The notes below the pieces were generated by a model, which was not told the origin of the DNA, did not search any database, and saw only the letters and a program-made list of their open reading frames with translations. A stretch of 64,000 nucleotides of DNA from the NCBI RefSeq assembly GCF_030268005.1, contig NZ_BRZC01000007.1:827459-891458 (forward strand), in the 5' to 3' direction. Position 1 is the first letter of the stretch, and each line of letters begins with the position of its first letter. Origin of the DNA: Microbacterium arabinogalactanolyticum. Lineage in GTDB: Bacteria; Actinomycetota; Actinomycetes; Actinomycetales; Microbacteriaceae. This document shows positions 41,820-51,204 of the stretch, piece by piece. The translations under genes and the position numbers were made by a program.

Positions 41820-42665
41820 ATGCGCATCGCACTCACCGGGGCATCCGGAAAGCTCGGCGCCGTCGTCGCCCGCGAACTGCGCGCGCACGGCTGGGACGTG
41901 ATCGGCATGGATGTCCTGGGCACGCGCGCCCCCGACTTCGTGCAGGTCGACCTCACCGACTACGGGCAGGTGGTGGACGCGCTGACCGCCGTCGGCGACC
42001 GGCACGACGGCATCGACGCCGTGGTGCACCTGGGCGCGGTCCCCGCGCCCGGCATCCGCACCGACGTCGCGACCTTCCACAACAACATGCCCGCGACGTT
42101 CAACGTGTTCTGGGCGGCCGTGCGGCTCGGCATCCGCCGCATCGTCTACGCGTCGAGCGAGACGGTGCTGGGCCTGCCGTTCGATGTGCCGCCGCCCTAC
42201 ATCCCGGTCGACGAGGAGTACCCGGCGCGCCCCGAATCGGTGTACTCGCTGGTGAAGACGCTCGAGGAGCAGCTGGCCAGGGAGCTGGTGCGCTGGCATC
42301 CCGACCTGTCGATCACCGCCCTGCGCTTCTCGAACGTGATGGTGCCCGAGGACTATGCGGCCTTCCCCTCGTTCGACGCCGATGCGCTGCAGCGCAAGTG
42401 GAACCTGTGGGGCTACATCGATGCCCGCGACGGCGCGCAGGCGGTGGAGCGGGCGCTGCAGGTGGCGAAGCCCGGGTTCGACCGCTTCATCATCGCCGCG
42501 GCCGACACCGTGATGTCACGGCCCAACGCCGAGTTGATCGCGGAGGTCTTCCCCGGCGTGCCGGTCACCCGCGAGGTCGGCCCGAACGAGACGCTGCTGT
42601 CGATCGATCACGCGCGGGAGGTGCTGGGCTTCGACCCGCAGCACTCCTGGCGCGACCACGTCTGA
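41820..42665 (+). CDS. NAD(P)-dependent extended SDR dehydrogenase/epimerase
   Basis: A 281-residue Rossmann-fold enzyme. The nucleotide-binding glycines are in TGASGKLG (residues 7-13), Asp31 could bind the adenosine ribose of NAD, VVHLGAVPAPG is the strand-4 motif, Ser112 or Ser113 is in YASSE, and the catalytic Tyr142 and Lys146 are in VYSLVK. The size and the VVHLGAV and VYSLVK layout resemble both nucleotide-sugar epimerases and uronate or sugar dehydrogenases. The position in a sugar locus suggests it acts on galactose, arabinose or a uronic acid released here, but the substrate is unknown. The ATG follows GGAAGGA; the earlier in-frame start lacks a site. A LacI-type gene follows after 22 bases. 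Confidence 0.82.
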   Translation: MRIALTGASGKLGAVVARELRAHGWDVIGMDVLGTRAPDFVQVDLTDYGQVVDALTAVGDRHDGIDAVVHLGAVPAPGIRTDVATFHNNMPATFNVFWAAVRLGIRRIVYASSETVLGLPFDVPPPYIPVDEEYPARPESVYSLVKTLEEQLARELVRWHPDLSITALRFSNVMVPEDYAAFPSFDADALQRKWNLWGYIDARDGAQAVERALQVAKPGFDRFIIAAADTVMSRPNAELIAEVFPGVPVTREVGPNETLLSIDHAREVLGFDPQHSWRDHV

Positions 42666-42687
42666 GACGGCGAGAAGGGGAGCATCG

Positions 42688-43752
42688 GTGACAGCTCGGG
42701 CAGACGACGCACGCGTATGGCGCACCCCGTCGATCATCGACGTCGCGCGCGAGGCCGGGGTGTCCGCGCAGACCGTCTCGCGGGTGGCCAACGGCATGGA
42801 CATCGTGCGGCCGGCGACGCGCGAGAAGGTGCTGGCCGCGATGGACCGGCTGGGCTACCGACCCAACTCCGCCGCGCGCGCCCTGAAGTCCGGCCGGTTC
42901 CGCACCCTCGGCGTGATCATGTCGGGACTGTCCAGCTACGGCAACATGCGCACCCTCGAGGCCATCGCCAACGAGGCGGCGAGGGCGGGCTACTCGCTGG
43001 CGCTGACGCCGCTGTGGACCATCGCCCAGGCGGGTTTCGCCGGGGCCTTCGTGCGGCTGGCCGAGCAGGCCGTGGACGGGGTGCTCGTCGTGCTCGAGGC
43101 GCACGACCTGCACGACTCCGATCTCGCGCACATCGCCGGCATCCCCGCCGTCGTGGTGACGGCGGGCGGCTCCCAGCCCTATCCGACCGTCGACATCGAC
43201 CAGGCACAGGGCGCGCGGCTGGCCACGGAGCATCTTCTCGGCCTCGGCCATCGCACGGTGTGGCACATCAGCGGCCCCGAGGACTCGTTCTCCGCTCGTG
43301 ACCGCGCTGCCTCCTGGGAGGCGACGTTGCGCGCGCACGACCGCGAGGTCCCGCCGGTGCTGCACGGCGACTGGAGCACGGCATCCGGCTTTGCCGCGGG
43401 ACGCGTGCTGGCCGCCGACCCTTCGGTGACCGCCGTGTTCGCCGCGAACGATGAGATGGCCCTGGGCGCCATGCGTGCCCTGCACGAGGCCGGGCGCGTC
43501 GTGCCGGACGACGTGAGCGTGGTCGGCTTCGACGACATGGACATGGCCGCCGACTTCCAGCCGCCGCTGACCACGGTCCACCAGTACTTCGATCGCGTCG
43601 GCACCGCCGCCGTGGAGATGCTCGTCGACCGGATCGAGCAGCGCGGGGAGCCTGCGACGGGGCTGGTCCCCACCGAGCTCGTCGTGCGCGCCAGCACCGC
43701 GCCGCCCGCCGGTGAGGGCACGGGCGGGGCGACACCGGGACTGACGGGCTAG
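42688..43752 (+). CDS. LacI-family transcriptional regulator next to lacZ-type gene
   Basis: A 354-residue LacI/GalR repressor with GTG start after GAGAAGGGGAG. Helix-turn-helix SIIDVAREAGVSAQTVSRVANG (about residues 15-36), hinge YRPNSAARALKSGRF, sensor with HLLGLGHRTVWHISGP, and VSVVGFDDMDMAADFQPPLT. Its TVSRVANG recognition helix differs from the TVSNV group in this window. Its end overlaps the oppositely oriented beta-galactosidase gene by four bases. It is the best candidate to bind the AATG-ACGTGAACATT palindromes at 14738 and 46803 (inference by proximity). Confidence 0.9.
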   Translation: MTARADDARVWRTPSIIDVAREAGVSAQTVSRVANGMDIVRPATREKVLAAMDRLGYRPNSAARALKSGRFRTLGVIMSGLSSYGNMRTLEAIANEAARAGYSLALTPLWTIAQAGFAGAFVRLAEQAVDGVLVVLEAHDLHDSDLAHIAGIPAVVVTAGGSQPYPTVDIDQAQGARLATEHLLGLGHRTVWHISGPEDSFSARDRAASWEATLRAHDREVPPVLHGDWSTASGFAAGRVLAADPSVTAVFAANDEMALGAMRALHEAGRVVPDDVSVVGFDDMDMAADFQPPLTTVHQYFDRVGTAAVEMLVDRIEQRGEPATGLVPTELVVRASTAPPAGEGTGGATPGLTG

Positions 43753-46700
43753 ATCCCCCGGAAGGCGAACCGGAACTCGAGGTCTCCGGTCGGCAGGAGG
43801 TGCTCGGCCAGCGGACGCGCACCCCACGAATCGTCGCCGGCGACCCCGCGGCGCATGAGCGCCGGCCGCACGATCGTGCGGTGGATCGGCGGCAGCTCGT
43901 TCGGATGCAGTGCGCTCTCGATCTCGGCCGGCGTCCAGCTCAGCGCCGAGAACTCCATGGTCGGATCACCCTCGAAGCGCAGCCCGACGCCCCGGGCATC
44001 CGTCACCTCCGCCCAGCGCACGCCCGTGCGGTTCCCCGCCTCCTGAGGGTTCAGGTAGGGCGTGAGCATGTCCGGCACTCGGCGGTCGTAGACGCCGAGC
44101 CGGGCGCCGGCGCGGCGATCGACGTAGCACTCCTCCGGCCCCTCGCCGTACCAGCGCACCCGGTCGTAGTCGGCGGGCATGGCCAGCATGGTCGCGAACT
44201 CCGGCATCGCGGGCATGCCGTCCGGCACATGCATCCGCTGTGTGACCTCCACCCGGCCGGAGCCGTCGATCAGGTAGCTCAGCTCGCAGTTCGTGGCCGG
44301 GGTCGTCGGCAGCTCGTAGCGGTAGCCGATGCGCACGCCGCCCTGCTCCCGCGTCACCGAGATGTCCGCCGGCTCGTGGTATCCGCTGGCCCGCCCGTAC
44401 CGGCTGGCGAGCAGCCACTGCCCTTCGTCGAACGGCCCGTTCCAGCCGCGCTCGTTCGACGTCGGCGCGTGCCAGAAGTTCGGGGTCACGGTGCCGGCCA
44501 GCAGCTCGCGCCCTCCCGTCCGCGACCCGCCGAAGCGGTACGAGCCGAGCCCGTTGAACAGCCGCGAGAAGAGCACGTGGAACCCGGGGCCGTGCACGCC
44601 GATGCTCAGAGTGCCCTCCACGACCTGGGGCCGGGCAGCCACGACGGCCGGCGCCGTCCCGCCGACCGCGACCACGTGCTCACCCCAGGCCACCTCGTGC
44701 CCGGCCGGCGCCCACGACGTCGCGGCGCGCAGGTGCAGCGACACGACGATCGCGTACTCCCCCGGCATCCGCGGCACCTCCACCCGCAGCGGGTACGAGC
44801 CGCTCTCGCCCGGAGCGACGTCGGTGTCGATGACACCGGAGGCCACGACCCTGCCCTCGCGAGCGACCGACACGCGCGCCTCGAAGGCCGACGACGAGGT
44901 GAACAGCATCCTGCTCGTGATCGCGACCTCGGCCGGCGAGACCTCGATGACGAAGGGCTGGAACAGCTTCTTCATCTCCTGCGCCTTGGGCGAGAGGGTG
45001 CGGTCCGCGAAGAGGATCCCGTTGCCGCTGAAGTCGTGGTCGTGCGGCGCCTCGCCGTTGTCGCCGCCGTAGCCCAGGAACTCGCGCCCGTACCGGTCGC
45101 GCATCCGGATGGCCTGATCCGCGAAGTCCCAGATGAACCCGCCCTGGAACAGCTCGTCGCGGTACGCGAGCTCGACGTACTCCGCCACACCGCCGAAGGA
45201 GTTGCCCATCGCGTGCGCGAACTCGCACAGGATGAACGGCTTGTCCCGGTGCTCGCTCAGCTGCCGCTCGACGGCGGCGGCCGGGGTGTACATCTGGCTC
45301 GTGATGTCAGTCGTCTCGGGATACCGCGGGTCCCAGGTCACACCCTCGTAGTGGACGGGCCGGTCATCCGCCTGGCGGAACCAGTCGGCCACGTCCCGCA
45401 GCACGGCGCCGCCGTACGACTCGTTGCCGCACGACCAGCTCACGACGCTCGGGTGGTTGCGATCGCGCTCGAGCATGCTGCGCGCACGGTCCAGCGCCGC
45501 GGGCCGCCATTCGTCGTGGTCGCCGGGGATGGAGATGTCCTCCGCCGCGCCGCGCTGGCGGATCTCGGTCCAGCGCCCGTGCGTCTCCATGTTCATCTCG
45601 TCGATCACGAGCAGCCCGTACTCGTCGGCCAGTTCGTAGAACGCGGAGTCGTTGGGGTAGTGGCTGGTGCGCACGGCGTTGACGTTGTGGGCCTTCAGCA
45701 CCCGCATGTCGGCCTCGGTCAGCTCCCTCGACGGCACGCGTCCGGCCAGGGAGAACTCGTGACGGTTGATGCCGTTGAACACGACGCGCGCGCCGTTGAG
45801 CGAGAGCACGCCGTTCTCGATGCCGAAGCGGCGGATGCCGACGCGCTGCGGGATCACCTCGGTCACAGCCCCGCCCGCGTCCCGCACCTCGATGACCAGG
45901 TCGTGCAGGTGCGGGTCCTCCGGGCTCCACAGGTGCGGATCCTCGACATGCAGCACCAGGGCGCCGTCGCCGCGGGCGGTCAGCTCGCCGAGCCCGTCGA
46001 TGCGCGCGGATGCCGTTCCTTCGCCTGCGAGATCCACGCGCAGCTCGATGTCGGCGGATGCCAGGTCATCGGCGACCACGGTCCGCACGCGCAGGTGCTC
46101 TGCGTGCACGACGGGACGGCGGTACAGCACGACGTCGCGGAAGATGCCGGAGAAGCGGAAGAAGTCCTGGTCCTCGAGCCACGATCCGGCGCTGTAGGTG
46201 AAGACCTGAGCGGCCAGACGGTTCTCGCCCTCGACGAGTGCGTCCGTCAGGTCGAACTCCCCGGGGGTGAAGCCGTCGGTGCTGTACCCGATGTACCGCC
46301 CGTTCAGCCACACCGCGACCGCGCTCTCCGCGCCGTGGAAGCTCACGCTCAGGCGTTCGCCTGTCTGCAGCGGGGTATCCAGCGTGAACGTGCGGACATA
46401 GCATCCGATCGGGTTGTCGCGCTCGGGCACCTGACCGGGGACGATGCCCTCCTGCCCGTCCCACGCGTACCCGACGTTGACGTACTGGGGGCGGTCGTAG
46501 CCCTCCAGCTGCAGGTGCGAGGGCACCCGGATCATGTCCCAGGCGGAGACGTCGTATCCCGGGTCGGCGAAGTACGACGGCGCCTCGCGCTGATTGCGTG
46601 CGCAGTGGAACGCCCAGCGTCCGTTGAGGGACTGCTCGAAGGAGCTGACGCCGGCGCGCGCCTCGTCGATGTCGCGGAACCAGCGGTGGTCGGAGTGCGC

Positions 46701-46772
46701 CGGCAGGCGGTTCTCCGAGACGAAGCGCGGGTCGGCGATGCGGTCGATGTCGAAGACGGGATCGAATGTCAC
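43749..46772 (-). CDS. lacZ: beta-galactosidase, GH2 LacZ type
   Basis: A 1007-residue enzyme, about the length of Escherichia coli LacZ (1024). All five LacZ domains can be followed: jelly roll (residues 45-215), first Ig-like, TIM barrel (320-610) with VRTSHYPND and DEMNMETHG, acid/base Glu451 in WSCGNESYGG, nucleophile Glu517 in ILCEFAHAMGN, then second Ig-like and the large C-terminal beta-sandwich domain (about 720-1005). It hydrolyses terminal beta-galactose, here probably from beta-1,6- or beta-1,3-galacto-oligosaccharides of arabinogalactan rather than lactose. No signal peptide. The GTG start is preceded by AGGGGAG; an earlier GTG gives a tail overlapping the operator. Confidence 0.93.
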   Translation of the reverse strand: MTFDPVFDIDRIADPRFVSENRLPAHSDHRWFRDIDEARAGVSSFEQSLNGRWAFHCARNQREAPSYFADPGYDVSAWDMIRVPSHLQLEGYDRPQYVNVGYAWDGQEGIVPGQVPERDNPIGCYVRTFTLDTPLQTGERLSVSFHGAESAVAVWLNGRYIGYSTDGFTPGEFDLTDALVEGENRLAAQVFTYSAGSWLEDQDFFRFSGIFRDVVLYRRPVVHAEHLRVRTVVADDLASADIELRVDLAGEGTASARIDGLGELTARGDGALVLHVEDPHLWSPEDPHLHDLVIEVRDAGGAVTEVIPQRVGIRRFGIENGVLSLNGARVVFNGINRHEFSLAGRVPSRELTEADMRVLKAHNVNAVRTSHYPNDSAFYELADEYGLLVIDEMNMETHGRWTEIRQRGAAEDISIPGDHDEWRPAALDRARSMLERDRNHPSVVSWSCGNESYGGAVLRDVADWFRQADDRPVHYEGVTWDPRYPETTDITSQMYTPAAAVERQLSEHRDKPFILCEFAHAMGNSFGGVAEYVELAYRDELFQGGFIWDFADQAIRMRDRYGREFLGYGGDNGEAPHDHDFSGNGILFADRTLSPKAQEMKKLFQPFVIEVSPAEVAITSRMLFTSSSAFEARVSVAREGRVVASGVIDTDVAPGESGSYPLRVEVPRMPGEYAIVVSLHLRAATSWAPAGHEVAWGEHVVAVGGTAPAVVAARPQVVEGTLSIGVHGPGFHVLFSRLFNGLGSYRFGGSRTGGRELLAGTVTPNFWHAPTSNERGWNGPFDEGQWLLASRYGRASGYHEPADISVTREQGGVRIGYRYELPTTPATNCELSYLIDGSGRVEVTQRMHVPDGMPAMPEFATMLAMPADYDRVRWYGEGPEECYVDRRAGARLGVYDRRVPDMLTPYLNPQEAGNRTGVRWAEVTDARGVGLRFEGDPTMEFSALSWTPAEIESALHPNELPPIHRTIVRPALMRRGVAGDDSWGARPLAEHLLPTGDLEFRFAFRGI

Positions 46773-46802
46773 GTGGTGGCTCCCCTGCTCGGATGACACC
46801 AG

Positions 46803-46820
46803 AATGATAACGTGAACATT
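46803..46820. promoter_or_regulatory. 18-bp operator upstream of lacZ, matching the one at 14738-14755
   Basis: AATGATAACGTGAACATT lies 31 bases before the beta-galactosidase start. It shares 16 of 18 bases with the site before the secreted GH43, including the whole right half ACGTGAACATT. Two independent occurrences before functionally linked genes strengthen both calls. Confidence 0.62.
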
Positions 46821-46843
46821 CCTCGGCGTCACCCCCGGACGAG

Positions 46844-46888
46844 ATCGGGCACGAGGTCCGCGCCGTAACGCTGAACCTCGTGCCCGAT
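46844..46888 (-). terminator. 14-bp hairpin after the methylcitrate operon
   Basis: Arms ATCGGGCACGAGGT and ACCTCGTGCCCGAT around a 17-base loop, 33 bases past the prpC stop. It would end the prp transcript before it reads into the lacZ promoter region. No T-tract follows. Confidence 0.55.
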
Positions 46889-46920
46889 GCCTCACCGGGA
46901 GGCGGAGCCGCGGATGCCGG

Positions 46921-48108
46921 TCAGCCCGCCGCCTCCTCAGGACGCTCCTGCACCTCGATCGCGGCGGTGTCGGGCGCGTAGCTGTCGATGTGGCGCTCGT
47001 CGACGCCGTTGTACGCGGACAGCGGCCTGATCAGCGCGTTGGAGGCCTGCTGCTCGAGGATGTGCGCGGTCCAGCCGGTGATGCGCGCCGCGATGAACAG
47101 CGGGGTGAACGTCAGGGTGTCGTAGCCGATCAGGTTGTACGCCGGACCCGACGGGTAGTCGAGGTTCGGGTAGATGCCCTTCCGCTCGACGAACTCGCTC
47201 TCGAGCTTCTCGTACAGCTCGGCGACATCGGGGCGGTCGTAGTGCTCGACCAGGGTGTCCAGCGCGGCCTTCATGGTCGGCACGCGCGAGTCGCCTCGCT
47301 TGTACACCCGGTGCCCGAAGCCCATGATCTTGCGCTTCTCGGCGAGCGCCCGCTCCAGCCACGGCACCACCTGATCGGCCGAGCCGATCTCGTCGAAGAT
47401 GTGCATGACGGCCTCGTTGGCGCCGCCGTGCAGCGGCCCCTTCAGCGCGCCGATCGCACCGACCACGGCCGAGTACAGGTCGCTGAGGGTCGAGGTGATC
47501 ACCCGGGCCGTGAACGTGGAGGCGTTGAAGGAGTGCTCCGCGTACAGGATCATCGAGCGGTTGAAGGCGTCCACGACCACGGCATCCGGCTCCTCCCCGA
47601 AGGTGAGCCAGAGGAAGTTCGCGGCGTAGTCCAGGTCGTCGCGCGATTCGATCAGCGCCTGGCCACGGCGGCGCCGCTGACCGTAGGCGACGATCGCAGG
47701 AAGCACGGCGAACAGCTGCAGGCTGCGCTGCAGGTTCTGCTCGGGCGTGCCGACCGCATCGAGCACGTTGCCGGTCCCTGCCGTCTCGATCGCGCCGATC
47801 ACGCTGACGGCGGTGCGCACCTCGTCCATCGGGTGCGCGTCCAGCGGCAGCGCGTCGATGGCGTCCTTCACCCGTGGCGAGAGTGCACGGTGCGCCCGCT
47901 CGGTCTCGCGGAACTGCGCCAGCTGCTCGGCATCCGGCAGCTCGCCGTTCCACAGCAGGTAGGCGACGGCCTCGAACGGCTGGGTCGCCGCCAGCTCCTG
48001 GACGGGGTACCCGCGGTAGAGCAGGCTGTTCGTCTCGGGGTTGACCTTGCTGATGGCGGTGACGTCGGCGACGACGCCGGCGAGGCCCTTCTTGATGTCC
48101 TCGGTCAT
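46921..48108 (-). CDS. prpC: 2-methylcitrate synthase / citrate synthase
   Basis: A 395-residue citrate-synthase-fold enzyme that would condense propionyl-CoA (and to some extent acetyl-CoA) with oxaloacetate. The catalytic residues are present: His227 in GPLHGGANE, His266 in GFGHRVYK and Asp317 in YPNLDYPSG. The length, YRGYPVQELA start and place directly after prpB and prpD identify it as the methylcitrate-cycle form rather than the housekeeping enzyme. Three bases separate it from prpB. Propionyl-CoA could come from odd-chain fatty acids, branched amino acids or rhamnose/fucose-derived propanediol. Confidence 0.92.
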   Translation of the reverse strand: MTEDIKKGLAGVVADVTAISKVNPETNSLLYRGYPVQELAATQPFEAVAYLLWNGELPDAEQLAQFRETERAHRALSPRVKDAIDALPLDAHPMDEVRTAVSVIGAIETAGTGNVLDAVGTPEQNLQRSLQLFAVLPAIVAYGQRRRRGQALIESRDDLDYAANFLWLTFGEEPDAVVVDAFNRSMILYAEHSFNASTFTARVITSTLSDLYSAVVGAIGALKGPLHGGANEAVMHIFDEIGSADQVVPWLERALAEKRKIMGFGHRVYKRGDSRVPTMKAALDTLVEHYDRPDVAELYEKLESEFVERKGIYPNLDYPSGPAYNLIGYDTLTFTPLFIAARITGWTAHILEQQASNALIRPLSAYNGVDERHIDSYAPDTAAIEVQERPEEAAG

Positions 48109-48111
48109 TGC

Positions 48112-49014
48112 TCAGCCCTTCGTGACGGTGAAGTTGAAGACGCCGGAGTCGAAGTGGTTGTACGACTCGTAGTCGATGAGGTCATACAGATCGGCGCGGT
48201 GCTGCATCTCGCCGAGCTTGGAGGTGAGGTGCCCCTCCTCGTTCAGCGTATCGAGTGCGCGACCCGCCGCGCCCATCGCGATCCGCAGTAGCGACACCGG
48301 CCAGATGACGATGTTCACGCCCACGTCGCGCAGCTGGTCGACCGAGAACAGGTCGCTCTTGCCGAACTCGGTCATGTTCGCCAGGATCGGCACGTCCACG
48401 GCGTCCCGGATCGCGGCGAACTCCTCCAGCGACCGCATCGCCTCGGGGAAGATCGCGTCGGCGCCGGCATCCACCAGCGCCTTCGCGCGGTCCTTCGCGG
48501 CGGACAGTCCCTCCACCGCCGCGATGTCGGTGCGCGCCATGATGAGGAAGTTCTCGTCCCGGCGGGCATCGACGGCGGCCCGGATGCGCTTGAGGGCGGT
48601 CTGCTCGTCGACCACGGCCTTGCCGTCGAGGTGGCCGCAGCGCTTCGGGTTGATCTGGTCCTCGATGTGCGCGCCGGCGAGGCCGGCATCCTCCAGCGTC
48701 TGGATCGTGCGGGCGACGTTCATCGGCTCGCCGAACCCGGTGTCGGCGTCGATGATGGCCGGGAGGTCGGTCATCCGGGCGATCTGCTGACCGCGGCCGG
48801 CCACCTCGGTCAGGGTGGTCAGCCCGATGTCGGGGAGGCCCAGATCGGCCGAGAGCACGGCGCCCGAGATGTACACGCCCTCGAAGCCCTTCTGCTCGAT
48901 GAGCCGGGCCGACAGCGGATTGAACGCGCCGGGGAAGCGCAGCAGCTCGCCGGTCGCGAGACGCTCGCGGAAGAGACGGCGCTTCTCGTGCGCCGGAGTG
49001 TTGGAGTACAGCAT
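48112..49014 (-). CDS. prpB: 2-methylisocitrate lyase
   Basis: A 300-residue ICL/PEPM superfamily enzyme that splits 2-methylisocitrate into pyruvate and succinate. Metal-binding Asp residues are in PAIIDADTGFG (Asp89, Asp91), and the catalytic loop is KRCGHLDGK with Cys126, the family signature. FPGAFNPLSARLIEQKGFEG is the usual N-terminal block. Its ATG overlaps the prpD stop by one base (TGATG), so translation is coupled. Confidence 0.95.
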   Translation of the reverse strand: MLYSNTPAHEKRRLFRERLATGELLRFPGAFNPLSARLIEQKGFEGVYISGAVLSADLGLPDIGLTTLTEVAGRGQQIARMTDLPAIIDADTGFGEPMNVARTIQTLEDAGLAGAHIEDQINPKRCGHLDGKAVVDEQTALKRIRAAVDARRDENFLIMARTDIAAVEGLSAAKDRAKALVDAGADAIFPEAMRSLEEFAAIRDAVDVPILANMTEFGKSDLFSVDQLRDVGVNIVIWPVSLLRIAMGAAGRALDTLNEEGHLTSKLGEMQHRADLYDLIDYESYNHFDSGVFNFTVTKG

Positions 49015-50543
49015 CAGAACAACCCCCTCGGGGCCTCAGGGGCGGATGCCAGGACGCCGGCCTTCGCGATGATGGACAGCTCCCCCACCTCGGCGGCGGT
49101 CAGCTCGGGCAGGCGCTGCACCAGCTCGAGGAAGCGCTCGATCTCGGAGGCGTCGAGCACCGGGTCGGCCAGGATGCGGAACTTGCGGATGTACTGCTCA
49201 CGCCCGAACGGACGGGCGCCCAGCGGGTGGGCGTCGGCGACGGCGATCTCGTCGATGACGGTCTCACCGTTCGTGAGCGTGATCTCCACGCGACCGCCGA
49301 ACGCCTTCTCGGCGGGGTCGATGGAGTGGTAGCGGCGGGTCCACTCCGGGTCCTCGGCCGTGGTGACCTTGTGCCAGAGGGCGACGGTGTCCTCGCGCTG
49401 CGCGCGCTCGGGCAGGTAGGAGTCGACGTGGTGCCAGGTGCCGTCCTGCAGTGCGACCGCGAAGATGTACGGCACGGAGTGGTCCAGCGTCTCGCGGGAC
49501 GCCTTCGGGTCGTACTTCTGCGGGTCGTTGGCACCCGAGCCGATCACGTTGTGGGTGTGATGGCTGGTGTGCAGCACGATGCTCGCGATGTTCGCGGGGT
49601 CGCGCAGCTCGGGACGGGCCGTGCCCAGGCGACGGGCGAGGTCGATGATCGCCTGCGCCTGATACTCCGCGGAGTGCTCCTTGGTGTAGGTGTCCAGGAT
49701 GCCGCGCTTGGCCTCGCCGGCGGCGGGCAGCGGCACGTCGTAGGAGGCGTCCTTGCCGTCCAGCATCCAGGCGATCACGCCGTCCTCGCCCTCGTAGATG
49801 GGCGACGGGCTGGTCTGGCCGCGCATCGCACGGTCGACGGCCTCGACGGCCATCTTCCCGGCGAAGGCCGGGGCGTGCGCCTTCCAGGTGGAGATCTCGC
49901 CCTTGCGACTCTGCCGCGTGGCGGTGGTGGTGTGCAGCGCCTGGCCGATGGCCTGGTAGATGGTCTCGGCATCCAGGCCCAGCATGGTGCCGATGCCGGC
50001 GGCGGCCGAAGGGCCGAGGTGGGCGACGTGGTCGATCTTGTGGGCGTGCAGCGAGATGGCGCGCACCAGGTCGACCTGGATCTCGTAGCCGGTCGCGATG
50101 CCGCGCACCAGCGCGCGCCCGTCGCAGCCGGCGTGCTGGGCGACGGCGAGGATCGGCGGGATGTTGTCGCCCGGGTGCGAGTACTCGGCGGCGAGGAACG
50201 TGTCGTGGTAGTCGAGCTCGCGCACGGCGACGCCGTTGGCCCACGCGGCCCACTCGGGGCTGGTGCGCTCGTCGAGCTTCGCGCCGAACACGGTCGAGCC
50301 CTTGCCGCCGGTGGAGACCGGGTGGCTGAACGCCTGGGCGCGGGCGGCGACGATCGGGCCGCGGGTGAGGGATGCCGCGGCGACGGACGCGTTGTCGATG
50401 ATCCGGTTGATGATCATCTCGACGACCTCGGGCTCGACCTCGACGGGGTCGACCGCGACCTGTGCGATCTTCCAGGCCAGCTGCTCCTCGCGGGGCAGAT
50501 CCTCTTCGGAGCGGTAGACGCGGACGTGATGGGTGACGGTCAT
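49014..50543 (-). CDS. prpD: 2-methylcitrate dehydratase
   Basis: A 509-residue MmgE/PrpD-family enzyme that dehydrates 2-methylcitrate to 2-methyl-cis-aconitate. Features: [20 protein letters not shown] at the N-terminus, [20 protein letters not shown] with the family DYHDT block, [17 protein letters not shown], and the helical [18 protein letters not shown]. It is first of three in the order prpD-prpB-prpC. Its ATG overlaps the GntR-regulator stop by four bases. A separate aconitase for the hydration step is not in this window. Confidence 0.95.
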   Translation of the reverse strand: MTVTHHVRVYRSEEDLPREEQLAWKIAQVAVDPVEVEPEVVEMIINRIIDNASVAAASLTRGPIVAARAQAFSHPVSTGGKGSTVFGAKLDERTSPEWAAWANGVAVRELDYHDTFLAAEYSHPGDNIPPILAVAQHAGCDGRALVRGIATGYEIQVDLVRAISLHAHKIDHVAHLGPSAAAGIGTMLGLDAETIYQAIGQALHTTTATRQSRKGEISTWKAHAPAFAGKMAVEAVDRAMRGQTSPSPIYEGEDGVIAWMLDGKDASYDVPLPAAGEAKRGILDTYTKEHSAEYQAQAIIDLARRLGTARPELRDPANIASIVLHTSHHTHNVIGSGANDPQKYDPKASRETLDHSVPYIFAVALQDGTWHHVDSYLPERAQREDTVALWHKVTTAEDPEWTRRYHSIDPAEKAFGGRVEITLTNGETVIDEIAVADAHPLGARPFGREQYIRKFRILADPVLDASEIERFLELVQRLPELTAAEVGELSIIAKAGVLASAPEAPRGLF

Positions 50544-51196
50544 GGGGTTCCTTCCGGGAGGGTGCTCGGGCTGTCGAGCGAGGTCAGGATGCTGTCGAGG
50601 GCGTTGTGCAGGTGCACGTGGGTGGCGTGCGCCGCGAGTTCGGCATCGCGGGAGGCCAGGGCGCGGGCGATGAGCTGATGCTCGGATGCCGATGCCGCCA
50701 GGCGCTCGGGCTTGTCGCGCGCCATCCGCCGCACGCGCACGAGGTGGGTGCGCACGGTGCGCAGGGCGGAGGTGAGGTAGTCGTTGCCGTGGGAGGCGTC
50801 GACCTGGGCGTCCAGGCGGGCGATCAGCGCATAGTAGGCGTCCCGGCCCTCTGCCCCGTCGAGGTCGACGTGCGCGAACTCCGCGGCGAGCGCGGTGAAA
50901 GCCGCCGCGTCGCCGCGCTGGGCGGCGAGTCGTGCGGCGGTCTCCTCGAGCGCGCGACGGATCTCGAAGAGCGAGCGGATGTCGTCGGCATCCAGGTCCG
51001 CGACGACCGTGACCCGCGGCGACTGCTGCACGGCCAGACCGTCGGCGGCGAGCCGGCGCAGCGCCTCGCGCAGCGGCGTGCGGCTGACGCCGAGGCGCGC
51101 GGCCTGCTCGACCTCGGCGAGCACGGCGCCTGAGGGAAGGGCCCCGGACTGGATCTCGTCGAGGAGCGCAGCATACGCTCGTTCACTGGCTCGCAC
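50540..51196 (-). CDS. GntR-family (FCD/FadR type) regulator of the prp operon
   Basis: A 218-residue regulator: winged helix at about residues 1-70 ([19 protein letters not shown], then [20 protein letters not shown]) and an all-helical FCD effector domain with [20 protein letters not shown] and the late helix [21 protein letters not shown], which supplies His ligands in metal-binding FCD proteins. It starts with GTG and is the first gene of a four-gene operon with prpD-prpB-prpC. Two GTATAC palindromes upstream are likely operators. The effector is probably a methylcitrate-cycle intermediate (inference). Confidence 0.92.
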   Translation of the reverse strand: MRASERAYAALLDEIQSGALPSGAVLAEVEQAARLGVSRTPLREALRRLAADGLAVQQSPRVTVVADLDADDIRSLFEIRRALEETAARLAAQRGDAAAFTALAAEFAHVDLDGAEGRDAYYALIARLDAQVDASHGNDYLTSALRTVRTHLVRVRRMARDKPERLAASASEHQLIARALASRDAELAAHATHVHLHNALDSILTSLDSPSTLPEGTP

Positions 51197-51204
51197 GCCA
51201 TTAG

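Noticed and set aside
43800..46796. Plus-strand open frame of 998 codons
   Set aside because: It is the mirror of lacZ codons, with Arg/His/Val-rich low-complexity translation and no ribosome site.
46773..46802. Earlier GTG start for lacZ
   Set aside because: The longer reading approaches the operator and the ribosome site AGGGGAG fits the GTG at 46772.
9869..46820. araBAD- or galKTE-type catabolic genes inside the glycan locus
   Set aside because: None found. The SDR gene lacks enough specificity signals to be called galE, so a gene symbol was withheld.
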